NCBI GenBank assembly: GCA_039566865.1
Contig: CM076951.1
Location: forward strand, 11,789,484-11,853,483
Origin: Aurelia coerulea
Lineage: Eukaryota; Cnidaria; Scyphozoa; Semaeostomeae; Ulmaridae
Length of the DNA: 64,000 nucleotides
Direction of reading: 5' to 3'
Shown here: one piece after another, positions 55,276 through 64,000 of the stretch
How the letters are laid out: each line of letters opens with the position of its first letter
How positions within the stretch are numbered: the stretch's first letter is position 1
The notes under the pieces: generated by a model
The model's input: the letters and a program-made list of their open reading frames with translations, nothing else
Databases searched by the model: none
Told to the model about the DNA's origin: nothing
Translations under genes and position numbers: made by a program

Positions 55276-56085
55276 TAGCACGATGGAAAGCAAGATAAGG
55301 CTCAAATCCTTACTGGTTGCCAGAACATGCCGAAATCATCCAATTTCATGCTTGTCAGCCAATGAGATCACCGCTTTCTAGCCCCTGGAGACAAAATCGG
55401 TCGTTTGAGGTAAATTTTCTAGTACCCTCACTAAAACTGAAATGGATGCTAGAATACTTCAGTTATTCGCAATTTTTTTTGATAAATCAGTTGTGGGGAT
55501 GTCCGTCCAGAGTTGTTTGCATGTTTAGGCACATAGCTTGTTTGGGGCCGGAGCTGCGTTCATTTTCCGGTAGAAGAATATTGACCTTCGTCGAAATATC
55601 TATAGAAATCGCTACAAATGAGATATACAGATAAGAATTTCAGCGATTATGCATACTGACCTGAGCAATAACCGAAACTCATTCACTGCTATCATATCTC
55701 AAAATTGGAGGCGATTTCTAACGATTTCTGGTCGAGACATCATTTGGGCCTAAGCTTGTCCTCGCTTAAAACTCATTCTATTGCACTTAAAAAGTAATGG
55801 TAAAATTCTTGAGCTAGATAATGCGCTTACCCATGACTCAGACACCAGTTTGACTTCGTTTGCATTCTTTAATTTGCCAGATTTTTGTAAGAAACAACCA
55901 GTTGTGGGCGAATTGCAAAAACTTTCCTCGGTCCATATTTTCTCTACACAGATTCTCCGCTTCAAACAACAAACAGTGAACTTTTACATTGTATCATAAA
56001 AGTTTTGCATCACAGAACATTCCTTTTAAACGATTCCCTGCGCTTTAGCGAGGCACTCGTGAATTGTATTCACGCATTTCGTTCT
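55276..56085. repeat. Left arm of the inner palindrome
   Basis: About 800 bp that reappear, inverted and nearly identical, at 56170-56985. The palindrome centre is about 56130. No gene within; the 105-, 72- and 71-codon frames are repeated in the other arm and lack domains. Confidence 0.9.
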
Positions 56086-56169
56086 TTTCGTTCTTATTTC
56101 AATCAATGCAAAACATAAAAAGAACAAAACATTGTTTTGGGTTCGCTAAAAAAGATACCCGGTTTTGCT

Positions 56170-56985
56170 CTTTTGTTTGTTTGCATTGACTGATTGAACC
56201 AAATGCGTGAAAACAATTCACGAGTGCCTCGCTAAGGCGCATGGAATCGTTTTATAGGAATGTTTTGTGATGCAAGACTTTTATGATACAAAGTTCACTG
56301 TTTGTTGTTTGAAGCGGAGAGACTGTGCAGATAAAAATATGGACCGAAGAAAGTTTTTGCAATTCACCCACAACTGGTCGTTTCTTATAAAAATTTGCTA
56401 ATGTAAAAAAGGCAAACGAAGTCAAACTGGTGCCTGAGTCATGGGTAAGTGCATTATTCAGCTCTAGAATTTTACCATTACTTTTTAAGTGCAATGGAAT
56501 GAGTTTTAAGCGAGGACAAGCTTAGGCCCAAATGATGTCTCTACCAGAAATCATTAGAAATTGCCTCCAACTTTGAGATATGATAGCAGTAAAGGAGTTT
56601 GGGTTATTGCTGAGGTCAGTATGCATAATTGCTGAAATTCTTATCTGTATATCTCATTTGTAGCGATTTCTATAGATATTTCGACGAAGGTCAATATTCT
56701 TCGATCGGAAAATGAACGCAGCTCCGGCCCCAAACAAGCTATGTTCCTAAACATGTAAACAACTCTGGACGGACATCCCCACAACTGATTTATCAAAAAA
56801 AATTGCGAATAACTGAAGTATTCTAGCATCCATTTCAGTTTTAGTGAGGGTACTAGAAAATTTACCTCAAACGGCCGATTTTGTCTCCAGGGGCTAGAAA
56901 GCGGTGATCTCATTGGCTGACAAGCATGAAATTGGATGATTTCCGCATGCTCTGGCAACCAGTAAGGATTTGGGCCTTATCTTAT
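56170..56985. repeat. Right arm of the inner palindrome
   Basis: Inverted counterpart of 55276-56085. Arms share CACTCGTGAATTG-type centre sequence, GTCAAACTGG-G and TCCCCACAACTGATTTATCA blocks. The outer end passes into Penelope RT sequence near 56978. Confidence 0.9.
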
Positions 56986-57812
56986 GGAAAGCCGCTTTGA
57001 TTTTTTCCAATGGGTAACTGCAATTTAATAGCCATTCTTCGAGTTCTTTTAAACGTTGTTGTACTAGTTCGGAATCAGAGACGAATACAATTATTCTTTT
57101 GGCGAGATTAAATGGTATACTTTCCTTTATGTGTGATGGATGAGCACTGTTCAAATTGAGGTACTTGTGTGGGTTTGTTTCCTTGTAATAAATATCTGTG
57201 TTAACAAATCTTCCTTCAACAAGGATTATCTTTATGTCTAAAAAATTCAATGTTTCGATATTTCGCGGTTGAGACACTTTCTGTCCTAATTCCATGGTAA
57301 ACTTGATCGATTCGTCAAGTTCATTTAAAGCGTTTTTAGCGAATACGGGTCTATTTCCCTTGGTAAAGCGATGAAACGGTCGTCCATGTAACAAAAATAG
57401 TTTTTCTCGATGTAAGAGCAAATGTCTGCATTGAAGTATTTTGGTAGAATCACTGGAAAAAGTTTTGTTTCTTCTAAAAAACCAACAGTGAGCCAAGCGT
57501 AAGCCGGGGCAAATTTTTTTCCCATTGCAGTTCCTTTTATTTGTTTATACATATCATTATCAAAACAAAAATTATTATTTTCCAGAACGAATTTTGCAGA
57601 TTCTAGAATGAAGTCTTTTGTGAATCTTTCTGGTATTAAGTCACGGCGTGCTTCAACCCAGTATTTAATTGCGTCTAATCCGAGATTGTGGGGTATACTT
57701 GTATATAGGCTTGTAACATCATAGGAATATAAATTAGATGGTAGTACAGGGACCTGCACCACAGAAATGTAAAAAAGATGTATTACCTCTTGTAACCACT
57801 TATTATCCATGT
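56975..57812 (-). pseudogene. Penelope-like reverse transcriptase fragment
   Basis: The minus frame 57810-57325 has the RT motif A region (LYSYDVTSLYTSIPHNLG, residues 27-44), KGTAMGKKFAPAYA (92-105) and the catalytic YMDD (141-144). After a frameshift near 57350 the frame 57496-56894 continues with LNFLDIKIILVEGRF and RLKELEEWLLNCSYPLEKIK. KGTAMG and the FLDI block are characteristic of Penelope-like RTs. The N-terminal finger motifs are missing: the sequence begins abruptly at 57812, where it meets a GIY-YIG fragment in the opposite orientation. The C-terminus runs out of RT at about 56978 into the palindrome arm. Confidence 0.88.
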
Positions 57813-58365
57813 TTAAAATTCAATAATATGATGAAAACAATACGATCGCTGCTTAATAATTTTACTCACAACGAAACAAAACGAAAACTCGAAAACAGTC
57901 CTTGCGCTTAAACAACCCCAAAACATAAAATCGTTACTGACAAGTTCAAACTTTAGCTCGCAACCCAGGACTCAAAACAAAGCAACACCTGGAATTCATT
58001 TATGTAACAATTCTCGCTGCAAACTTTGCAGATCATATCTACAACCAGTTGAATCGTTTACAACCGCAAATAACACGGTCTGGAATATCAGATCACATAT
58101 TACTTGCCATTCAAAGAACATCGTATACTTTTTATCATGTAAACTATGCCAAGGTAGGGTCACTTACATTGGACAAACAACAAACTTGCGTAATCGAATG
58201 AACAATCACATATCTGAGTCGAGAACGGGGATTTCGTCATGTATCTTCCCATGTCACGTTTTTGAATGTGGAAATCGAAATACTAACCTAAAAGAACCAT
58301 TCTTTAAAGTGTACGCTTTTATGGAATTAAAGAACCCACAGCTGTTGACCACATACGAAGGATCT
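57813..58365 (+). pseudogene. Penelope-like GIY-YIG domain (copy 2, inverted relative to copy 1)
   Basis: Reverse-oriented copy of 54001-54596 with the same landmarks (CNNSRC, VTYIGQT, NRMNNHISESRTG). The frame is broken near 57895 (a one-base change in the ACTCGAAAAC region), leaving the open part 58186-58365. It ends at TTYE, cut off before the last residues, and joins a 10-bp minisatellite. Confidence 0.85.
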
Positions 58366-58374
58366 AGTCTAAAA

Positions 58375-58497
58375 CACCACACAGGTGAACACAGATGAAC
58401 ACAGGTGAACACAGATGAACACAGATGAACACAGGTGAACACAGGTGAACACAGATGAACACAGATGAACACAGGTGAACACAGATGAACACAGGTC
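58375..58497. repeat. 10-bp minisatellite (GAACACAGGT/GAACACAGAT)
   Basis: About 12 tandem copies of a 10-mer alternating G and A at position nine. It gives a periodic Cys/His-looking frame on the minus strand that is an artefact of the repeat. Confidence 0.95.
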
Positions 58498-59125
58498 AAA
58501 ACGAGGAAACTAGCAAGACAAGAATTCTAGTCGCGAGAATAAATATATTAATGATTGCAGGGTGTATAACGTGTATTGTAATATTTATATAAATTTTGAA
58601 AACAAGATGAACGAACAGGCAATCGCAGGCAAATGGCTGAGTTCTTTATCTTATTCCATACCAAGAAACTCTAACTAATGAAAAATCTAATCTTCAATCT
58701 GTTTGGGATGCACAATTTCAAATATTTGCGTGGGAATCCTATCCTTCAAACCATAAACACTATCAGATGAGAATATGGGAGTCCATGCTTTTCGCTGCAT
58801 GCGATACCAAAGAATGCAACTTTATGAGTCATTGGACTTCGAAAAACAGCTTTTCATTCTGAATGATGATGCGTGAACGATTTACAATGATTTTAATCTG
58901 ATTCATTAATTAACTCTCTGTCTCATTTCAAGGAATGAAATCGAACAGAGGTTGAGCTGTGTCAAAGACACAGAGGGTAAATCGCTTTTTGAAATTTTAC
59001 TTTCAATAAAAAGAAACCTCTAGCTTTTCGAAAAGTAGCACCTTTGTTCCCCTGTTTAGTATAGTCCCCCCGGGATTTTATAAAGCCCATAAAACAGAGA
59101 ACGGACTTGCGATCACTTAGCCAAG
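58498..59125. other. Upstream region of the ZAD/DUF6589-like gene
   Basis: AT-rich, no coding frame. Presumed 5' flank. I see no confident TATA box; the sequence just before the ATG at 59126 is GCCAAGATGG, a good initiation context. Confidence 0.35.
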
Positions 59126-59722
59126 ATGGAGTCAAACAAGCGCAAAGATTTTACGCCAAAGAAAAAAGGTCAAGGCAATGTAAAAAGGCACAAGCAGGCA
59201 GAAATTATTTCATCTAGCGAGGAGGATCAGTGTGACGATGATGAGGTAATCTTTGTTAAAAGTGTTGAAGCACCTGCGGAAAGTACAGACTGCAGAATTG
59301 GTTCCTCTTATGACACAAAACCTTCCTGTTTTCGTGATTTGTTTGCAGTGAAAGACAAAGCTTTTGGCGCTAGTGGTTATGAGGAAGCTGTGGAGGGAAA
59401 TGATAGTTTTACGCCCCGAGAAGAAGTTGAGGAGAAAGAATTTTCAGGAGAAACTGACTACTTCAAAGGGAACCCCTCTTTGCCAATTTATAGTAGGAAA
59501 CCGCCAAATCTGCAAAATATCTTAAACGTTTGTATTCGCCAGGATATCCCGAACGAAAAAATCGCAAAGATGCGGCCCATGCGTGTAGAGACAACGGCGA
59601 CTTTTGTTTTGAATCAAAAGGAGGCTAGGCTGAGTCACCCTTATGTAGCCTGCGCGCAGACTCTACACTACAAAAGGAAAAGTAGAGTCTGCGCAACAAG
59701 CGCGAAAACCTTGTACGAATGA
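59126..59722 (+). CDS. N-terminal acidic ORF, probably first exon of the DUF6589-like gene
   Basis: 198 codons from a strong-context ATG. Lys-rich start (KRKDFTPKKKGQGNVKRHKQ, a likely nuclear signal), then acidic segments (SSSEEDQCDDDEV; REEVEEKEFSGETDYF) and a short ordered stretch (KPPNLQNILNVCIRQDIPNE). The C-terminus is formed by the inserted hairpin repeat (59654-59694) and ends at TGA 59720-59722. The same frame is open again right after that stop for nearly 300 codons, so the hairpin region is probably spliced out or is a recent disruption. No family recognised. Confidence 0.5.
   Translation: MESNKRKDFTPKKKGQGNVKRHKQAEIISSSEEDQCDDDEVIFVKSVEAPAESTDCRIGSSYDTKPSCFRDLFAVKDKAFGASGYEEAVEGNDSFTPREEVEEKEFSGETDYFKGNPSLPIYSRKPPNLQNILNVCIRQDIPNEKIAKMRPMRVETTATFVLNQKEARLSHPYVACAQTLHYKRKSRVCATSAKTLYE
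59654..59694. repeat. Short inverted-repeat hairpin inside the ORF
   Basis: GCGCAGACTCTAC (59654-59666) and GTAGAGTCTGCGC (59682-59694) pair perfectly across 15 bp. Same arms as 3716-3783. Confidence 0.8.
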
Positions 59723-59734
59723 CTCAGCAGAAAC

Positions 59735-60616
59735 TTGGCCTCATTATTACATTCTCTGCGCTACTGCGCTTTGAGCTACCCAATGCTGCGCCCGCGCGCT
59801 TCAGAAGTTCAAGGTGAAGCGATAGCGAAGACCACGACATGTATTCTGTGCTTTGAAATTTTATTACGAGAAAAGAATAAAGGAAATGATTTTAATCTAG
59901 TTGCTGGGAAGGGAGAAACGAACATTGAAAACGAATTGCAGCTTTTAAGCCTGTATGTAGTGCCAACCTCGAAGTATATTTGCAGAAAGTGCTTAGGCCT
60001 AATCAAACGTCGAGCAGGACACAGGAAGAAATTGGAAGATATCGACCATGAAATAGGACAGTTGTACCATAAAGGGTCTACAAAGAACATTATCGATTTC
60101 AATCAGAGACCTGCAAAACGTGCATTGTTCAACGAAGCTTTATGCGAAGAGATGAGTTCAAAAAAACCATTTCCAAGTCACCACGAAGAATCAACGGGAC
60201 CCGAAGCAACAACATCATCGATTTCATTCAGCGAAGGGATTTCACAAGAACCCAGGAACTTGGCAAGTGCTCCTGTGAGCACGAAAAGACCATCGATTGT
60301 AATTGTCGAGGGAGGGAAGAAAAATTCAGAACCAGAAGCCTGCAAAGAAAATGCAAATATTTCCACAACAGCTTTTATTAAAGTAATATGGAAATCGCAA
60401 ACCAGGGAGAGAAAGCTCCCAGCAGATCTTCTGTCCTTGGGAACAATGCTATGCAGAGGAACGTACAGGCAAATTGCTGCTGCAGCATGGAGAAATGACA
60501 AGCTGCGGGGTCACCTTGTTGAGAATTTCTTGAAGGCAGTAGATGCTGAATGTTGCAGACTATGTTCTGGCCCAAGATCAAAGAAACCATCAGACTCTAT
60601 AAGGGGTGCAAAGTAG
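59735..60616 (+). CDS. ZAD-like zinc-finger exon of a DUF6589-like gene
   Basis: Open frame with no good ATG (first codon TTG), in the same frame as the upstream ORF. It has two Cys pairs about 55 residues apart, TTTCILCFEILL and YICRKCLGLIKRR, resembling the ZAD-type zinc-binding fold of arthropod and cnidarian regulators. A low-complexity Ser/Pro linker follows, then a helical block (LPADLLSLGTMLCRGTYRQI; ENFLKAVDAECCRLC). The frame stops at 60616. The next piece of the protein resumes in another frame near 60665, implying an intron or a frameshift. It continues into the exons at 60662, 61536, 62628 and 63734. Confidence 0.6.
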   Translation: MASLLHSLRYCALSYPMLRPRASEVQGEAIAKTTTCILCFEILLREKNKGNDFNLVAGKGETNIENELQLLSLYVVPTSKYICRKCLGLIKRRAGHRKKLEDIDHEIGQLYHKGSTKNIIDFNQRPAKRALFNEALCEEMSSKKPFPSHHEESTGPEATTSSISFSEGISQEPRNLASAPVSTKRPSIVIVEGGKKNSEPEACKENANISTTAFIKVIWKSQTRERKLPADLLSLGTMLCRGTYRQIAAAAWRNDKLRGHLVENFLKAVDAECCRLCSGPRSKKPSDSIRGAK

Positions 60617-60661
60617 CAGCAAAGAAAACAACACATAGTAGGAAGGATACCACCCTGATAC

Positions 60662-60952
60662 CAGCAAAGGAAAAAAAAGAGTTTTGAGCCAAGCTGTCTT
60701 CGGCTTACAAAGAAGGAAGATATTCCGTCATTCAGTATTGAAAAATTTGGTAAAGAGTTGGAAACACGTGCACCACTCACTAGATCCATCCTAGTTACCA
60801 TGTGTCATAGAAGAAGCAAGCATAAAGAGGATGATTTTTTCATTAGCCCAGCAGTCTGCATGGCTGCTGCAGTATGTCTGAAGAATAGATCAAACCGGAT
60901 GATTGCATTACAGCTCATTATATCAATTATGCTCCAGCATTCAGGTTTCATG
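60662..60952 (+). CDS. DUF6589-like gene, middle exon
   Basis: Frame opening just after a TGA: CLRLTKKEDIPSFSIEKFGK, then LETRAPLTRSILVTMCHRRS and CMAAAVCLKNRSNRMIALQL, ending HSGFM at 60952 before a consensus-like donor ATG|GTAAGC. Phase 0 at its 3' end, which fits the next exon. The 5' border is uncertain. Confidence 0.65.
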
Positions 60953-61535
60953 GTAAGCTCATTTCTGTTGACAAATAGTGAATGCAGGCATACAGCAGCC
61001 GAGGAAATATCCTAATGTAGAACTACCCATTAAATTATGTCCTATTAATTCAAATCCATTTAACATGTTTTTGAATGATGTTCTAGGACACTTGTACAAA
61101 CTGTATGAATACACCAAATACTGTATTCCAAAATTGCTCAATTGGTTTCATTTGGAAAATGTTTAGTTGCCTCATAAATCCTCCTTCTTACTGAGAAAAA
61201 TGATACCTGGTGGATATATGTTAGTTATCAGTAAGTACAGTATGATTGCTGGTAATGCACTGTACATTATTTTGGAATAAATATGCATACTGCAAATTTG
61301 TTGTTAAGAGTTCTGACAGGTGAAACATATTGTACTGTTTTTTTTCAAAAATAGTTGTGCATGTTATCATGTTGGTTCAAGACTTCAAGAGAGATCAAGA
61401 GAGTAATTAAATGTTTGGTCATTAGCAGAATAAATTGTTTTTCCATGAATAAGAAATGACTTGCATCATCAATTTAAACATATTAGCAACCCTCCAATTG
61501 TCCACAATCTTATGCTATGTTTTCCTTGTTTCCAG

Positions 61536-62036
61536 ACAACCTTATTGAGACTTGGCTCATTACGCATTGGTGTTTCACACACCTTCCTGTACAAGAAACT
61601 AGATGAATATGGTGCTGACCATTTGAAGAGTATTTGGGATGAAATTGAGAAGGAAAGTAAATGTCTTCCATCAAGAAAGGAAACTAGTGGACGCAAGCTT
61701 ATCATTGATAATTACAATTTTACCTCGCGTCCTCATGAGATGACTGAGGAGAGACAAAATAATAATGTCAATTGGGTTGGACTAATGATTTGTCCAAACA
61801 GAATCTCTGGGAATCACTTGAGCAAGGTTCGTCCACAGAATAATGCGCTATCATCAGCTGAGAATGGCTGCTTTTTACCCAACAAGAGGGAGCATGCTCA
61901 ACAAAGGAGGAATTATATTGCAATTTGTGGCAGAGTAGCAACTGAGAACATTAAGTGTCTTCAATTTCTGGAAGATGTTGCTGTCCAAAATATCACTCAC
62001 AGATACTCCCATGAAACTTGTAAACCAACAAACACA
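61536..62036 (+). CDS. DUF6589-like gene, exon
   Basis: Acceptor TTTCCTTGTTTCCAG ends at 61535. The frame starts TTLLRLGSLRIGVSHTFLYK and continues through KLIIDNYNFTSRPHEMTEER (an aspartate-containing DNYN segment usual in transposase-like RNase H folds), to RYSHETCKPTNT. A GTACGT donor is at about 62037; a second GT at 62041 is possible. Joining to 60952 is in phase. Confidence 0.7.
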
Positions 62037-62627
62037 GTACGTACCATTACAATAAAAACAAAGCATTCTGTAATGATTCTCTTGTATTCATAGCAAGCAA
62101 TATAATTGAATCATGCAGTACAGACATTTGGTAACATTTATGTTTGGGTTGTTTAGTAATTCTTTATTAATTTTTCCTGGTGTTCCAAAAAACATTTTTC
62201 CATTTCACAAGCACATGTGAAAAAAAAATTTTAAACCAAACTTGCAAAGAAGCATGCTCTCAAAAGATTCTTTAAAAGTGTAATTGGGGTTTTAGATATG
62301 GTTGCGTGAGCATGGAGGTAGATGGTCAATGCCCAAAATAATGCAGTCACCATCATAAGACCAGTACCACTTGCAGCAAGCTTTTTTCGAAAAAAGGCCA
62401 AATTAGCTGACCATCCCTCCTTTGTATCGTATGCTATGGCTCACCCCCTTACCCTAAATATTTCCTGATATTTAGATTTTGGATGAATTACAGTATGAGC
62501 TTCACTATATTTTGTGTGCTACATTAATAAGCAATAAACCCCATTTGTATTTGCTGGCACATCTCTGTAAGATTAAATAGTTGCTCTGAAAATAGTAAAG
62601 AATTTATTTAAAATGATTTTTCTGAAG

Positions 62628-62891
62628 GTGTTTGGCGAAATGATATTTGAAGATGAAAATGACACGAGTGGCATGCAGGAAGTGTTAAAGAGGCTTCATG
62701 ACTTTGTCCCATGTGAGCAAGTACAAGAGCCAAACATTTTTGGTTGTCAAGGAGTGGTTGGGGATCAATTGACTGTTGATCGTGGAGTGAACGGTCTTTT
62801 ACAGCTTGGAAATGGGTTCACAAAGAAAGATCGCCTTGATGGTTTACATTTTGAAATTGCAGATTTCCATGCAGGAATGAAGTTCTTACAG
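62628..62891 (+). CDS. DUF6589-like gene, exon with GDQLTV motif
   Basis: Begins near VFGEMIFEDENDTSG (acceptor TTTTTCTGAAG, weak) and runs through FGCQGVVGDQLTVDRGVNGL and KKDRLDGLHFEIADFHAGMK to KFLQ, with a CAG|GTAACA donor at 62891. The succession GDQLTV, DRLDGL and a D-F-H block 10-15 residues later is what I remember as the core of the DUF6589 family of uncharacterised, transposon-associated proteins. The Asp residues are candidate metal ligands. Confidence 0.7.
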
Positions 62892-63134
62892 GTAACATAT
62901 TTTTTTATTGCTTTACATTGTCTACACTCTAACATCGAAAATAAACTGGCCTAGAATATATAACTTCCCTGCTTATCATATTTTTAAAAATATTACATCC
63001 ACAGGACATCCTTTCCCAGATCTTTAACACACTGTAAAAACCCCTCCAAAAGAGATGTAAACAAATGTATTTTGCTGTTTTTAACAGATGATCCTTATCT
63101 TATTTTTCATATTTGTTATACAGTGCAATACATA

Positions 63135-63367
63135 GGGTCTGCTGGGGTAAAATGGGTAGGCTAGGGGTAAAATGAGCAGTGTTGATTGCTGGAAAAGAGT
63201 AGACCCTGCACTGATAAATCAACATTCACTATCTCGCGGAGAGTACTGTAATTCGAGCAGCTCTAGCTAAACAAAAACTCTGAATAAAGATTTTCACAAA
63301 ATTTATCTAAATGTTTCACCCTACCCACGTTACCCAAACTTACCCATTTCACCACAGTAGTAGACCC
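63135..63367. mobile_element. Small TA-flanked MITE inside an intron of the DUF6589-like gene
   Basis: GGGTCTGCTGGGGTAAAATG at 63135 pairs imperfectly with the complement of TTACCCATTTCACC...TAGTAGACCC ending at 63367. TA lies on both sides (63133-63134, 63368-63369). 233 bp, non-coding. Confidence 0.6.
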
Positions 63368-63733
63368 TACTGTTGTTGAAACAACTTGGCAACATTACAG
63401 GAAAAAAGTATGATATTTAGTTCACTGTATCAAATTTAGGTAAATCAAGAGAGCATAAGATATCCAAATGGAACTTTCAATCCAAATTGATCAAATTGTC
63501 AATATAAGAGGTAAAAGAAGATCAACCCCCCCCCCTAAAAGGTCCATCTTATGACATAAGACTGTGCAAATTGTGAAGATTATTCTTTGCATGCATGTCA
63601 AAATGATTCAGGACCAAGAAATATTTCCTCTATGCCTTTTTGAAAGGATGGTTAGAAATCTAATCTGTTTCAGCAATTTTCACTATTTATTTGCAAATAT
63701 TTCAAGACAATAAAATCATTCACTCTTCCCTAG

Positions 63734-63973
63734 CTTGGATTTGACAATTTCTACAATCCTAAATCAACAGCAGACAAGTGTACATTATTTGCCGACAAAG
63801 TGTTAATCAATCACCGCAATTTGTACACAGGTGTAAGGAAAAATATTGATGCAAGCAAAAAATTCTTTATTCTTGAAATCAAAGCGAGAATTGTGGCAGC
63901 ATTTCTCGCAGAGCTCTCTGTTACAAATATTGATGAAATATCAAGTGAAAGGGTTCCAAGTTATTTGAAATAA
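63734..63973 (+). CDS. DUF6589-like gene, last visible exon
   Basis: Acceptor TTCACTCTTCCCTAG ends at 63733. Phase 0 joins FLQ to LGFDNFYNPKSTADKCTLFA, then INHRNLYTGVRKNIDASKKF and the helix ARIVAAFLAELSVTNIDEIS, ending at TAA 63971-63973. In relatives I recall, the protein continues further, so this stop may be premature or the true end may be shorter here. The window ends 27 bases later. Confidence 0.7.
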   Translation, partial: LGFDNFYNPKSTADKCTLFADKVLINHRNLYTGVRKNIDASKKFFILEIKARIVAAFLAELSVTNIDEISSERVPSYLK

Positions 63974-64000
63974 TCTATTGCAACAAAAGATGACAAACGA

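Noticed and set aside
54612..55298. Mirror-image 69- and 71-codon frames (54612-54821 and 55083-55298)
   Set aside because: They are the two arms of the FB-1 foldback, identical because the arms are reverse copies.
55317..56958. 105-codon frames at 55317-55634 and 56641-56958
   Set aside because: Present only because the palindrome arms are copies; no domain and no start context.
58254..58499. Cys/His-rich frame resembling a zinc-binding repeat
   Set aside because: It is the translation of a 10-bp minisatellite joined to the antisense of the GIY-YIG fragment.

Overview
This is repeat-dominated nuclear DNA from a eukaryote. It has GT-AG introns, non-LTR, LTR and Penelope-like retroelements, tRNA-type SINE signals, terminal-inverted-repeat (TIR) elements and two satellite arrays. 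The mix of families (CR1-like RTs, BEL/Pao, Penelope-like elements with GIY-YIG, RecQ-like pseudogenes, THAP and DUF6589-like genes) fits a marine invertebrate. I favour an anthozoan cnidarian, but that rests on remembered family distributions and is not proven here. I see no bacterial, organellar or CRISPR features.

Layout. 0-9.6 kb: a piggyBac-like TTAA element, a PHD-finger ORF next to a broken APE endonuclease, a small two-exon THAP gene, a Harbinger-like MITE, the C-terminal half of a RecQ-like helicase pseudogene, a 122-bp tandem repeat, a 5'-truncated CR1-like element and a TA-flanked MITE. 9.9-13 kb: copy A of a transposase-like pseudogene ('unit'), then a RecQ N-terminal pseudogene. 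13.7-19.2 kb: minisatellites, nested inverted repeats, a foldback element and a tRNA-related SINE. 19.3-24.3 kb: satellite 1 (61-bp monomer), interrupted by a palindromic MITE. 26.4-36.6 kb: unit copies B (+) and C (-) facing each other; C is split by a young, internally deleted BEL/Pao element with an intact 940-codon gag-protease frame. 36.6-47.75 kb: satellite 2 (288/282-bp monomer), interrupted by a non-LTR fragment, the same palindromic MITE family and two identical-length TTAA elements. 47.75-53.6 kb: TTAA element pieces around a second CR1-like copy. 54-58.4 kb: a large imperfect palindrome containing rearranged Penelope-like sequence and a foldback insertion. 59.1-64 kb: the best-preserved gene, a multi-exon ZAD-like/DUF6589-like gene on the + strand.

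Main result. Satellite 2 is made of a piece of protein-coding sequence. Its monomer matches the 5' exon region of the unit, which is single-copy upstream of unit A, and it lies directly next to unit C exactly where unit A has one copy. The three units share the same in-frame stop codons, so a dead gene appears to have been duplicated. Five insertions can be dated relative to their hosts because the empty target site is visible in neighbouring monomers or in another unit copy.
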